Source: Nageia nagi (Eukaryota > Pinophyta). Taken from it: 64,000 bases of DNA. Below, in pieces: positions 1 through 12,235 of this stretch; the stretch's first letter is position 1; the number at the start of each line of letters is the position of its first letter. A program made the position numbers and the translations under genes. The notes below the pieces were generated by a model. That model worked only from the letters and a program-made list of their open reading frames with translations. It was not told where the DNA came from and ran no database searches. The DNA lies in contig JBITNC010000001.1 in assembly GCA_050084985.1 (NCBI GenBank), positions 193,626,001 to 193,690,000 on the forward strand. The letters are read 5' to 3'.

Positions 1-1183
1 GAGAATTACCTTCTACGATTAAAAAATATCCCATTGGTCTAGTTGAACCTACTAGATGCATTAAACATCTAAAAGAGAATGTTAGGGTTAAAATGCCAAA
101 ATATGTATATTCATTAGATGAAGATAGAGTAAAATAATGTATAAGAATAAGAAATGAATGATGACTTCATCAATTATAGATACCAAATGTTGAGCCAATC
201 AAGCTACCAAATGAGAGTGTTAGTGATTTTCATCTAATACCTAATGTTGTACATTTATACAAGTCTATCTATGATCATAAGGCACATGGTGCATGGCCAA
301 TTGGAAAACGTTTTTTTAAAAGATTATGAATAATTCACTTATTATGGTCATTCATATATAATTTAACCTTCTAATATACCTAATTCAGGCATGGGTTTAT
401 TTATATTATCAAATGTATGAATTTGTCCATTCACTGAAAAAGAACCATTGATGCTATTTTATGGATTAATTTACAATATTATAGATTGAAGGATATTAAA
501 ATCATATTTCTTTAGTATGGCTAAATATGGTATGTGTGGAAATGCAACATCACAAAAAAATATATAGAATGCATGTACATTGATGGTCAACAAAAGATAC
601 ATGGAAACATTGTAAGATATGTAAATAGCTCCAAAGGCATAGGCAATCCAATAAATTATGATTTTATGGAATATGCAAATGATAAATATGAATTCATTCT
701 TAGAAAAATGAAAAGTTTTGTATGTGTGTCTCCTCTTGTAACTCTTAACCCTGGTGATGATATCTTAGTGCATTACAACATTAATAAACATATTCTAGAA
801 CATAAGAGACATTTGGATTCAAGATATCCAAATGTATTTATTAAACCAAGATAAAAGCATAAAGAAAAAGAGATTTTAATAGAAATTGAATAACATTTGT
901 AGTGTTAGGCATGCAGTTATGACTTTAGACTATATTATTTGCTATTTTGTTGAAGATCCTTAAGGGAGGTTATTTGTTGAAGAACATAATTATTGGAATT
1001 GTTGATATATTTTTACTTAAACTCATGTTATTTGTGAATTTTTACTTAAAATTATGTACTTGTTAAAGTTATTGTCATATACTTATTGGATATTGCAAAT
1101 ACTTAAAGTTAATTTTTTTAATTATATTAATTATTTGTAATAACTAATTTCATAGGAACATCATACTGCAATAGATACACAAG
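1..1183. other. Left edge, probably CACTA 5' region
   Basis: No coding region can be assigned with confidence. The stretch lies directly upstream of the CACTA transposase exons and is most likely part of the same element. An intron-like acceptor (TTTCATAG) lies near 1155, just before the first recognisable exon. The one longer open frame here is listed separately. Confidence 0.3.
534..854 (+). CDS. Unrecognised 106-codon frame
   Basis: I do not recognise this protein. It is a basic, Tyr- and Asn-rich sequence without obvious signal peptide, membrane segment or zinc ligands. It sits about 330 bp upstream of the CACTA transposase exons on the same strand, so it may be an upstream exon or a second small product of that element. 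A chance frame in AT-rich DNA is equally possible. No intron or promoter signals clearly delimit it. Confidence 0.2.
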   Translation: MWKCNITKKYIECMYIDGQQKIHGNIVRYVNSSKGIGNPINYDFMEYANDKYEFILRKMKSFVCVSPLVTLNPGDDILVHYNINKHILEHKRHLDSRYPNVFIKPR

Positions 1184-3960
1184 ATGAGTCAAATACAATA
1201 TATTATGAAAAAATATTCATTGGAAAAAATGAAGCAAATAAAGAATATATTAAATAGGGATGCATATGTAGAATTCATTACAAATCCAAATCCAATGGCT
1301 CCTATTCAACTCATGAATTTAGATAGTGAAAATGATGAAAGACATAATAACACTCATGATCAAAAACAAAATGCAATTCATGATTTATTTCAATCAATCT
1401 ATAGACATGAGGATGATACAAATGTAGACATGAATGATAATACTCATGCACATGATGATGAAAGAGGAGGTGATTTAGAAAATGATAACATGTATGTTGC
1501 TACCAAAACACCTTTATCCAATGGAGCATCTATTGCCAAGTTGGAAGCACTCCTACTTATCATGAATATAAAGGCCAAAAATGGATGGTCAGATACAAGT
1601 GTCAATGATATTCTGAAGTATGTATTTATGTTTACATTTTTTTTTCCATTTTTGTAAATTTAATGAACATTTTTCAAGATTTATGTATTATATACATAAT
1701 AATTTTATGGTTTTATTTGTATTATAGGTTATTAAATGAAAAATTGCTTCCAAGTGATAATGTCATCCTTTATTTGCATAGAAAAGCATGAAAAGTTTTG
1801 AAGGATGTAAGGGTACCATGTGTTTCATACCATGCTTGTGTTAATGATTGCATATTATATAGAGGACAATATGAAAGATTGAATGAATGTTAAAGTGTAG
1901 TGCAAATAGATATCATCAAAGAACTATAGGAAAAAATGTTCCTTTGAAGGTTGTTCCCCATATTTCAATTATCAATAGATTCATTAGAATGTATAAGTAT
2001 GATTCACTTGCATAGTATATGGATTGGCATGTAAAAAATAGAAGTAAAGACAATGTATTATGCATTCTTGAAGATTCTAAAGTAATAAATATATATATAA
2101 AATATGTGGTCCGATAAAGTTTGGGATGAACCTATAAGTCTTAGGTTGGGTTTAGTAATTTATGTTGTCAATCCACATTCCATTAAATCATCTAATTATT
2201 CACTATGGCCCATTGTTATAGTCAATTATAACATACCTCCATGGATGTCCTTGAAAAAGGAATATTTAATGTTAACTCTTTTAGTTTCTAGATCAAATCA
2301 ATTGAAAAATATGGATATCTACCTTGAACCATTAATTGATAAACTAATGAAATTATGGAATGGAATTCAAAATGTGATTAACATAAGTAGACCCATCCAA
2401 CAAAGATCATTCACATTGTATGGCATACTATGTTCGACTATACATGATTATCCAGGTCTTAGTGTTTGTTTAGGTATGTATATATAATTTCTATTACATC
2501 TAAATTTATATTAAAATATTAAATTATAAATATTTAGTTTCCTAAAATTATATATATTAATTATTATTTAATAAAAATGTATTGTAGGCTTGAATACAAG
2601 AGGTTATCATGCTTGTCCACTATGTGTAGAAAATCTCATAGTAAGATATTCAAAACACTTGCAGAAGATGGAATACCTTTGCCACATAAAATATTTAACA
2701 TTAGATATTGAGTTTCAAAATATTAAATCATAGTTTAATGGTCAAATTGATCACATCAAAACTCCCAAATCTACATCTCCTAAGGATTGGTTGAAAAAGT
2801 ACCAAGAAAATGAAGGAAAATGTTAGATAAAAGCCTTTGAGGAAGGTATTACTAAAGACTTAGAGGATGTTATTGTTAAAAAAGATGACTTAACTCAAGG
2901 TAAAATTTAGTAAAATACTATATCAAAAATTCTTTTTAACATGTCATTAATTTAATTACTTTACCAATTAAATGTTTACATTTGCATATGTTTTCAGGTA
3001 TGAATAGATTATCCATATTTTATAATCTGCAATACTGGAAGAATTCATTAGTGACACATTTATTGGATTATATGCATATTGTAAATAATGTTGCATATTC
3101 TTTATACCAATATACAAGAAGCAAATAATCATATAATATTCAACTGAGATATGACTTAAAGGCTACCAAAATAAAATGTACCTTTTGGGTAACTAAAAAT
3201 TCAAATAGAACAACAAATGCACATGTTCTAGCCTCATGGCTTATGACCAAAGATGAAGTGAACATTCTACAAAATCTTGTTAAAGCCATTAAAATACCAA
3301 TGATATGTGCATCATCTCTAAGAAAAGCATTCACAATTGATGGAAAAATGATAGGATTAAAGTCTCATGATTATCACAACTTATTGAAGGCATTCTTGTA
3401 TTATATACATATCAAAAACCTTAAATACATTTGTATTTATATATATTTTATTAATCTACATTTTGATTAATATAAATTTTGCTATATATTATTATTTCAC
3501 TTGCAATTCATGGATGTATGAAATTACCTATTGATTTAAGATACACAATTGGTTAACTATCCTTATTTCTAAGGTATTTCATGCTATTTACGATATTGTT
3601 CAATGCAAATATATTGTTGTTTTGTAGTTTTCAATATATTTTAAATACATCTTATGATATTAATTATATCTTCATAACTAGGTGGTTGACTGCAAAGGAA
3701 ATACATATCAATGAAATCCCTAGATGGTGAAGAGAAATTATGGAAATTATCTATAAAAAAAAAAAAATGCTTGTTGCTTTTATGGATATACAAATTCATC
3801 TATTGATCCACCTAGTAGATGATATTGAAATAATAGGTGTTATCAGTACTAGAAACATGTTTTTTATGGAAATATTTTTAAAGTACTTAAAGGATTTGTT
3901 AGATAAAAGTCAAGACTAGAAGGATATATTGTGTGAGGGATATATTGTGCAATAATATTT
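1184..3960 (+). pseudogene. CACTA (En/Spm) tnp2-type transposase, 5' part
   Basis: This is the N-terminal and central part of a CACTA transposase, the enzyme that cuts and pastes the element. The first exon (1184-1618) ends with the family block NGWSDTSVNDILK and a GTATGT donor. The next starts at 1728 after TATAG and carries the LLPSDNV and NDCILYRGQYE blocks. The stretch 2104-2478 has the PPWM...YLMLTLL...DIYLEPLIDKL...LWNG core. Further exon-like blocks start at 2588 (RGYHACPLC) and 2999, and 3243-3400 has the MTKDEV...LKSHDYHNLL block before the DUF4218-like part. A LKGFVR-like block is still readable near 3880-3950. In-frame stops (for example near 1790 and 1890) and frame changes show it is dead. 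The frame resumes at 21419 beyond the Tat insertion. Confidence 0.85.
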
Positions 3961-4037
3961 ATTTTATGTAAGTGATTTTCTATCTCAAATTCATAATTCA
4001 AATCCAACAATATGGTTACAAGGAGACAAAGACAATG

Positions 4038-4885
4038 TGTTGCAGTGAAAATAGAGCTGGAATGTAGAATAACATGAAATACAATTATTCTTAAACTTTC
4101 ACTGAACCTCAAATTATGTAAAATAGGTAGAAATGTTATAATTGTAAATTGATATTGATTTTCAGCTCAAACTACAATTTGCCCTTGGAAGGGACTTTTA
4201 CAAATGCCATTTGCCAAAATGAAGGTATTAGATCTTCATTGTTTTTGATTTGCTTGCTTTTCTCCTTGATATAGACAACTTGTAAATCCTACACACATGC
4301 AAAAGACAATAACATCAAAGCATCTATGTATGACATATATTAAATTGAAGCTAACATAAAACAATAAAATGTATAAGCTCACAAGATTTTGGTAGCATTA
4401 CCCTACTTCAAATTTGGGTCAAGATTCTATCCATATTGCTTTGTATTGGCTTGTATTTATAGATTTTGGGTGAGATGTTCCAAGGTTGGTAAAGGGAAGT
4501 TAAGCACCACCGTAGGTCGTAACTGACCCCCTCTATCCACATCATCTTGGAAGAATGAAATGTTTCAACTTTCTCTCACTATTTTGGTTTCTTGTTCGAC
4601 TATTACAGAGTCACTGACGATTACTATGCGAATGCCGATGATCACCTCAAAATGCTGGTGACTATTTTGGGTTGATGGCGACTAGCTTTCAATTTTGTAA
4701 CAATATTAAAATGACTGCCAAATAACCAATTTTACCTAAAAAGAGTCATGTGACCACCTATTTTGCATGTACTCGATGGGATCTATCCAAGAATATGGTT
4801 CTTTAAACCTATTTTATATTTTCGCAAAGAGTTATGATTACTTCAATGTTTGCTAGTTAAAAAGGGACATTTTTAGGTGTCTACA
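4038..4885 (-). repeat. Tat 3' LTR (left copy)
   Basis: This is an 848-bp direct repeat of 20566-21413. On the - strand it starts TGTAGACACC and ends CTGCAACA. The 5 bp to its left (CAATG, 4033-4037) match the 5 bp right of the other LTR. A TATA-like CTATAAATAC lies at 4462-4453 on the - strand, as in the other copy. Confidence 0.95.
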
Positions 4886-4900
4886 TTTTGCCCCTTTTTG
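4886..4900 (-). other. Polypurine tract of Tat element
   Basis: On the - strand the sequence CAAAAAGGGGCAAAA abuts the start of the 3' LTR. This is the expected plus-strand primer for a gypsy element and fixes the orientation independently of the coding regions. Confidence 0.85.
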
Positions 4901-5508
4901 AATTATCAATCGAGAAATGCGATTGATGATTTAAAAAATATAGGATGAGAAGCTTTGTTGCTTGATTATTTGTTGTTGCTTTTTTATTAAAGTTTTGATT
5001 CAATTTCTTAGATGAATCAAAATTTTGATTTATCAAATTATGATAAAATGTGTTTTCATTTTACATTTGATGTAGTTTTGAAAACAAATTTGAATATACT
5101 TCAGAAGTGACTATTTTCGGTATGACAATGTGTTGAGCTTGTGTGACAGTTGCATGACATTTCTATTATGTCATTTTGCATGTCTAAGCGCACATCTACC
5201 ATATAAGTCCTCTTTAGTATATGAGTTTTGATGGTGTTGTCCTTTGTCCTGACAATAGGGTTTCAAGATGATCTCCTATAATAATGATATATCACATTTT
5301 ATCTTCTTTAATATTTGTAAATGTTAAAAATATCATCAAAAATATTTTTTCGTATAAAGCTTAAGATCTTTTGGTAAGATATAATTATAGCTTCTCTAAA
5401 TCAAAACTTGTTATTTATACATATTTCATCATCCAGTGTTGTCATGAGGATAGACCTTACCATGGCTGAATATGATACATTCTAAAAATGATATTGAAAT
5501 ACATCAAA

Positions 5509-5775
5509 TTACACTTATGTCAATCTCCATACTGTGTGTTGTTTATGGTAGTTGCATGACAAGACTCTAGTTTGTCTCTGCATAGCGAAGCAAGTATGTG
5601 ATGGTAAGCTTATTTGATGTATACAATTTTGAAATAATAATGTTGTATATTAAAACTTCACTTGTGTTTGTCTCCATACTGTGTGCTAATTATGGTAGTT
5701 GCATGATAAGACTCTAGTTTGTCTTCGTATGCCGAAGCGAGTATGTGATAAGAAGCTTATTTTGTATATACAAGT
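5509..5775. repeat. Two-copy direct repeat in Tat 3' region
   Basis: Two diverged copies of a block of about 115 bp lie about 147 bp apart. They share TCTCCATACTGTGTG, GGTAGTTGCATGA and AGACTCTAGTTTGTCT (starts near 5512 and 5659). A weaker third trace with TGACAGTTGCATGACA lies near 5140. The surrounding 4901-5800 has no recognisable coding capacity. It may be the leader or an intron of the antisense frame that begins at 5804. Confidence 0.7.
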
Positions 5776-5803
5776 CATCTTTCATTTTTCTCTACTTTTA
5801 ACC

Positions 5804-7623
5804 CAGCAGATGACTGTCATAGTGGAGGATATACATAGATTGTATAGACTCCCCATTCATGGATAGAGGATTTTGCCTGTGGTGGATAGAACAGGAGCTT
5901 TACCCACTATTTCTTATTTGTATGGGGCCACTCGGGTTGATACTATTGTTGCTGAGATCATCTCAGGTGGCATCCGATATTACCAGTATTGGATGGAGGA
6001 TCAGTAAGGGATGATCCATTTTTCATACTTGATGGGCTTAGTATAGTGTTATGCTCTTCCCGATGTTGGCAGTGGGAGGTTTATGTGGTCATTGTTGCCC
6101 ATTATTGTAGATATGATGTAGCATGGTACAGTGTATGCTTGGGCACCCACATTATTAGCTTAGATTTATAGGGAGCTATTCTTTTATTCTCAGGGGCATA
6201 GGGCCTCTTTATCAGTTACTATCACCTTGCAGGCATGGGCTTATGAGCATATAGCTGTGGCTCATCCTCTAGGGTTGTCGATGCTTGGGTTTGGTAGTCA
6301 CTTGGATTTCGAGGCTAGCATAGTCAGATGGTGTGATGATTTTTATATTTACCTATCAAATGGAGTTCATCGAGATGTGGGCTATTATCACCACATGCTT
6401 AGTCACTTGATTCCAGATCAGGTGAGATTTTGACCTTACCATTTGTATCCCATCTAGGGAGAGCTTGCAATTAAGCTTACTGGTATTCGATAGCCACTTG
6501 TTTTGAGCGATTATCGAGCTAATTTTTTGGAGTATTTTCATTTTGAGAGGGTGCACCATCAGTTCGGCCTAGTTCAGGATGTACCTACACCATCAGTGTC
6601 ATATCAGCATGAGGGCACTATCTCAGTAGAGGGTATACAATCATTGGTTTATGCAGAGCTTGATCCTACTCAAGAGGAGGGACCATTGGAGGATGATATC
6701 GAGGAGGATGACATTAGGGTGTCATAGGCATTCAGGGCCTGATGGGAGGAGGGAGATGATGGCCTAGAGGGTAGGTTGGAGGGTCGATGCATTCATCAGT
6801 GAATTGATGTTGTTGAGGAGTTGGGTGCGATAGTAGGAGGGGGAGAGGTAAGCGAGGAGCCTACAGGAGTAGAGGCTACGAGAGAGGAGGCTATCGGTGA
6901 GGAGGTTATGGTAGATGCTCCTAAGGAGTTAGCTCCTAAGGAGGAGGCTACGGGTGTAGGTGAGGAGGGAGCTACCCCAGAGGTTGCATGTAGAGTCGAG
7001 GAGGCTCCCGCTACATAGGTTCCTAGCATTGATACTTTGCTAAGAGACATTTATGAGCTGAGATACCAGTTATCACAGGCCCACTCATGCATGTACAGGT
7101 ATAGGGTTGAGCGAGATAGATATAGATAGGAGAGAGATGAGGCTTGTTCCTCTTTACAAGGAGCTCAAGCTCATCAATTAGGAGCAGCATCTATTTCTGA
7201 GAGTGGTCCTTCAGTTTTCACTCGTGGCATTTGTCAGCAATGAGATTTTTATAGTGGTATAGTATAGACGTGGCTGATAGGTGTTCCAACTTTTACTCTA
7301 AGGGCTCACTATCCCATACCTCTAGATAGTTATATGCCTATAGATATCTCAACATATTAGACAGGCAACAGTGCATAGGGCACAATCGGATCTCCAGGCA
7401 GGACTCAAAGGTCACAAGGCTTTCCTAGCAGGAGTGGTACACCCTCGACATCTCCCTTAGGGGCTATCAGTTCATCCAAGTTACAAAGAGCTCAGCATCC
7501 AGGTAGTCCTATAGGATCTGTAGGCACTACTTCTCCAGTTCAAGGTACCAGAGGGACTAGTAGATGGTGGAGGTGACCGAGTAGTCCTAGCAGACTAGGC
7601 AGTGGTTGGGGTAGTCCTTGAGG
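5804..7623 (+). pseudogene. Antisense plant mobile domain (PMD/MAIN-like) frame in Tat element
   Basis: This frame runs opposite to gag-pol. Translation from 5804 gives MTVIVEDIHRLYRLPIHG, which resembles the opening motif of plant mobile domain proteins. Near 6110-6240 a YAWAPTLLA-x-IYREL block followed by LQAWAYEHIAVAHP matches the characteristic tryptophan-rich core. The second half (about 6600-7620) is acidic, then Ser/Gly/Thr-rich, with a short coiled-coil-like segment near 7030-7130 (LRDIYELRYQLSQ). Stops and frame changes near 6000, 6120, 6165 and 6720 break it. Directly upstream of 5804 lies a pyrimidine-rich stretch ending in CCCAG, a good 3' splice site, so an upstream exon or intron-containing leader is possible. 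Known PMD proteins include MAIN and MAIL1, and the domain also occurs in transposable elements. Its role here is unknown. Confidence 0.65.
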
Positions 7624-8214
7624 ATACCCCTTTTCATGATGTTATTTTTTATATGCTTATGAGGCTATTGGACCCTTATATTTTATTGTATGATTCATAA
7701 TGTTATGATGACCTTTTGATGGACTATGATGATGTATATATAGATAGATAGATCTTTGATATTTATGGTACTTGTATGATTTTTGATGTATGAGTTTTCT
7801 TATACATAGATTTGTGATAAAATAGGTATGATTTGATGTTATGTAGATCATAATAAACATAATTATCTTTTAATTACTTGATGATGAATAGGTGTTAATG
7901 ATAGATGTAATTTTCAAAATATATGATGCATAGATATAATTGTGGAATGTATGATGTATAATGATAACATATATCAACAAATTAGTTTGATGATGCTACT
8001 ATCTCAAAATTAATTTAGTAATAAGTATGATTATAGTTGCTATAAACAATAAATCTAACTTATAATTTTAATAAGTTAAGTTAATTTAAGTTATTGATAA
8101 CATGGAATAACATATTTGTTTACATAAGTTAACTTATTTAAGGACATATTTTTATTATATTTTTGCAGAATCAGATGCATCATCTTCCGTACTTGGCAAT
8201 TTTACAATAAACCT
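7624..8214. other. Non-coding part of Tat 3' region
   Basis: AT-rich sequence between the antisense frame and the 146-bp tandem repeat. I see no coding region, and open frames here are short and low in complexity. Confidence 0.6.
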
Positions 8215-8630
8215 CTTGACATGACAAACTAGTGACTTATGGATGTATATGAACATTAACTTTATCTTGGTTAGGGGAACAATAAATAATCATTCTTATC
8301 CTTTCCAAAGAAAAGCAATTTTAATAATGTTCAAAGGTAATAGATAATAGTAAAAATGGCTTGACATGACACACTAGTGACTTATGGATGCATATGAACA
8401 TTAACTTTATCTTGGTCAGGGGAACAATAAATAATCATTCTTATCCTTTCCAAAGAAAAGCACATTTTAATAATGTTCAAAGGTAATAGATAATAGTAAA
8501 AATGGCTTGACATGACACACTAGTGACTTATGGATGCATATGAACATTAACTTTATCTTGGTCAGGGGAACAATAAATAATCATTCTTATCCTTTCCAAA
8601 GAAAAGCACATTTTAATAATGTTCAAAGGT
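8215..8630. repeat. 146-bp tandem repeat, about 2.9 copies
   Basis: Copies begin at 8215, 8360 and 8506 at the shared word CTTGACATGACA. They are nearly identical to each other, differing by a few substitutions and one base in length, and the last copy is cut short at AAAGGTGATG. The array lies in the untranslated 3' region of the Tat element, where such elements often carry tandem repeats. The close identity suggests recent amplification or ongoing homogenisation. Confidence 0.95.
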
Positions 8631-9750
8631 GATGATATTTCCAAAAGGAATGGGTTTAACAAAATGACACAAATGATTCTAAACATAAACAAATTACAAA
8701 CTATGACAAATGATTAGGTGATTTTGGATTAATAACCAAGTTATTATAACATCTACCTTATCTTTCTTTATCTCAAGATTTAACAACCTAAGATGATATC
8801 AAACAATGTTGTTATATGTTGATAAAAAATCTATAAACTCCAGTGTGTGTAGTGAGATTCATTTCCCTTCTTAGATCATATGAGATGAAATATCTTAGAG
8901 ACATTAATAAGCTAGTCTATCTGTATGAAACGTATAGAGGTCCATAGGAAAGAAGGTTGCTAACCAAAATGGACATATCACCACTCGTAAGATATGCCCC
9001 ATTTCCAGATAGGCATCCATAGCCCTGATGAGGATTAACCCCTTGATCCCCCTACAACCTTGCTCTACTGCCAGTTATGCATCCATAGCCCTGGTAGAGG
9101 ATATTGTAATCACCCAAGAATCAATGTAGTAATTTATTTATTTATTTTTTCATCTCCTTTTTTTTTTTTAACTATCAAATGATTCTTGGGTTCGGGATGA
9201 AGCGAATAATAGGATAGACACATAACTTTCACTCTTAATGTCTCTTAGAATGATTTTATTCAAATTTTCTTAGAATTTTTTAATGTTGTAAGTGCTTGGA
9301 GTTTATGGATTTTCTTTCAAACATAAACTTTATGTTTTTCTATCATCTATGGTATATCATTTCTTTATGAAAGAGAAGACAAAGTGAATGTAGTGATAAC
9401 AAGGGATTATTCTAAAATGACCTTTTCACACATTACACATTTACTGGATAACCACTTTTACAATGACATGCAACATATATTTATATCATACAAGGGCAGG
9501 GCACCCAATTGCCAAGTGACCTCTAGATGTTTCCATCTAGGTAGATTTTATAATTTTATAATTTTTATGTGTTTTATAGTTTTCAATTTTTTATAATTTT
9601 ATAATTTTTAATTTTTTAGGATTTTATAATTTTTCTAGGGAATCTATTCATGATGTGTTCAAATTGAGTTTGTACTGCCTCAGGATTAAATGAACAATGT
9701 GTTGAACTAAACAAAAAACTAAAATCTAATACCACTTGATTATGATAGAT
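8631..9750. other. Non-coding part of Tat 3' region
   Basis: No gene is recognised. Near 9019 and 9069 the phrase GCATCCATAGCCCTG occurs twice, about 50 bp apart. Near 9545-9640 there is a low-complexity run of TTTTATAATTTT-type words. The 70-codon open frame at 9384 is not supported by any motif. Confidence 0.5.
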
Positions 9751-10825
9751 TTATGGAACACAATAATCTAAGTGTTCAAATGTTACAGTTTGTGTGATTA
9801 AGATGATTTGTTCTCGATGTTTTAAAGTCAGGTTGTGAGTACAATCAACTATTATTTTGGGCTTTTCTATAGGCCACAAAAGATAGAAATATATCATTAA
9901 ATCATATTCTGAGTTAGGAGAACATCATAACTCAAATGCGTTGATACAAACAATAACTTGATATCCATTTATTTTGACATCCCAACCGTAAGATTCACAT
10001 GCATCATAGAACGTTAAGGCCATTTTTTGTTGTATTTCAAGAGGCATGGAAAAGATATTTGAATACAAAGAGGTAGGAGCGTTACGAACAACTTTCATAA
10101 AGATATCTTTGTCATACCTACTTTCGAACCCCGGAAGATAATTTCCATTATTTCATACTCTATGTCCTTTTGATAGTTTTTCAATTTTCTCATATCTAAC
10201 CCTTATTTGATTTATCGTTGTAAGCTCGACAATACGACAAGCTTGTTTTTTCTCCAATCTTTGTTTCCAAATTGTGTCGCATTTGCATGCGAAAAAATCT
10301 ATGAGTTTGCCTATATTGTTGTTGTAACATTCTAGGAGGAAAAGCCACAAAAGTATTTGAAAAATCATAAATCACCTTTGTATGAGGTAAATAATGTAAA
10401 AGTTTATCCATCCATTCTAGGCTTTTAGTTAATTATTTAACATATTTCAGCCTAGCTAAAAGGAGTAAGTACTTGGTTAATTGACAATTTATGAAGATTC
10501 TCGGTATTCCATAAGGCCATTGTAGGCAGAAAGCTGTTATTTCTTGTGATATTCTTTCCATATGGGTGAAATAGATTTGTGGATCTAAAATAATGCCAAC
10601 TTCGTATCCATAAAAAGTGACTTCCCAACCATTATTTATACCACAAAACATATGGTATGTTCTTTCAAATTATTCATCAATAGTCAATCGTAAATAACTT
10701 AAGAGATTGAAATCAAATCCATGTTTTAAATATGTTAATGCTAAATCACCTGGATATCTTGGCGGTGGAAATCATACTTGTGGTTGCACTATGCTACCTT
10801 CAGCAGATTCCTTTACCAAATTCAT
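9751..10825 (-). pseudogene. Uncharacterised Tat frame downstream of integrase, internally duplicated domain
   Basis: I do not recognise this protein. It starts at the ATG at 10825 (MNLVKESAEG), about 100 bp after the end of pol and in the same orientation. It stays in one frame to 10196 with three internal stops, then needs a frame change or two to reach the TAA at 9751, about 358 codons in all. Two segments resemble each other. One near 10690-10480 contains NGWEVTFYGYEVGI and then LQWPYGIPRIFINC. The other near 10020-9830 contains YGWDVKINGYQVIV and then LLWPIEKPKIIVDC. This suggests a tandemly repeated domain of about 110 residues, predicted beta-rich, with no clear membrane span. It occupies the env-like position, but nothing in it looks like an envelope protein. 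Confidence 0.6.
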
Positions 10826-10928
10826 CTTTTTTTTTTAATCATTAACACTTGACCAATATTAATACTTTTATTTATTTATTAATTTAATAATAAAATAAAA
10901 CAAAAGAAAACTAATGTACATTTTTTTT

Positions 10929-12090
10929 TTATGTATAGAAGGGTCGAAGATGCATGATATTTATAGGTTCATGCTCTTCATTTCCTTCTAAGTCTAGATA
11001 AATGATCCTTTACTGAATTTTTTCTTAATGATATATGGTCTTAACCAATTTGGAGCAAACTTATCTCTAAGCTGTCATTCTATTCGTGAAGTTTGTTGAT
11101 TTTCTTTTAAGACCAAATCACCTATTTTGAACTCATGAATTAGAGCCCTTTTATCAAAAGCTCATTTTATCCTCTTCTGATAAACACACATATGCTCTAA
11201 AGCATTGATACATTTTTCATCTAAAAGCAATAACTAATCTAAGCGAGTCTGTCTTGCTTTTTTGTCAGAATTTTGCTCACTTAGATTTATTCTAAGGGAT
11301 GGTATCTCAAGTTCTATGGGTAAGATGGCTTCTGTTCCATATACTAAAGAGAATGGTGTTGCCCCAATAGGAGTGCATACACTAGTACGATAAGCCCATA
11401 AGGCTTTTGGTATTTGCATATGCCAATCTCTATGAGAATTATTTACTATTTTTGCTAAGATGTTCTGAATAGTTTTATTAGTAACCTCTGCCTGTCCATT
11501 GCCTTGTGGATAATATGGAGTGGAAAAACTTTGTTTAATTTTATACTTGTCACATATTTGTTTTACATCCTTATTTTTAATTTTTTTTCCATTATTTGTA
11601 ATTAATTGGTTCGATATGTCGAATCTACATATAATATAATTTTTTATAAATTCAGCAATTTGTGAACCAGTGGTGGAAGTCATGGAAATAGCCTCTACCC
11701 ATTTGGTAAAATATTCAGTTGCTGTGATGATGAACTTGTGTCCACCAGAAGATGTGGGTGTAATTTGTCCTATTAAATCTAATGCCCATTTAGAGAATGG
11801 CCAAAGTGATTGTATAGGATGTAGTTCTTGAGATGGTTGTGAAAATAAATGCGCATATTGTTGACATTTAAAACATTTTTTAACATATTCACAACAATGT
11901 TTTTCCATAGTTGGCCAATAATACCCCATTCGTATTAATCGTTTTACAATCGCCATACCATTAAAATGTCCTCCACATGTTCCATCATGGGCAGAGGATA
12001 TAGCCTTTTTAATATCATTCCATTCAAGACATCTGAGTAAAATACCATTGAAATTTTGTCGATGCAAGATATCCCCTATCAAATAATATT
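10929..12090 (-). pseudogene. Tat integrase
   Basis: Integrase inserts the cDNA copy into chromosomal DNA. In order on the - strand I see an HHCC zinc-finger region (SSAHDGTCGGHFNG, then CFKCQQ), the catalytic core with WALDLIG (first Asp), YFTKWVEA, then LITNNGKK where the second catalytic Asp is expected, PYYPQGNGQAEVTN with the catalytic Glu, and ALWAYRT, LVYGTEAILP. The second Asp reads Asn, one G-to-A change away. The C-terminal part continues past the TAG at 11234 to MHLRPFYT and a TAA at 10929. It has stops near 11150 and 11080 and a frameshift near 11010. It is inactive as it stands. Confidence 0.9.
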
Positions 12091-12235
12091 TAATTGCTTT
12101 AATTTTAAAAGCTTGTCATGATGATTTATTAAGGTTTGCAGGAAGAATTCCAAATTTTAAAAAATCTATCAATTCTTTGTACCAATTATCTTTATCAGTT
12201 ATGTCAATATTTAATACACTTTTTTCTTCATCTTC

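Noticed and set aside
3864-4112. 82-codon - strand frame across the left Tat boundary
   Set aside because: It spans the insertion junction between CACTA and LTR, so it cannot be an ancestral gene.
6796-7050. Ser/Ala/Pro-rich 84-codon frame on the - strand
   Set aside because: It is the complement of the acidic low-complexity tail of the antisense PMD frame (GAG/GCT-rich) and has no independent support.
8215-8630. CRISPR-like array from the regular 146-bp repeats
   Set aside because: The units are contiguous without spacers, in plant DNA, inside a retroelement. It is a plain tandem repeat.
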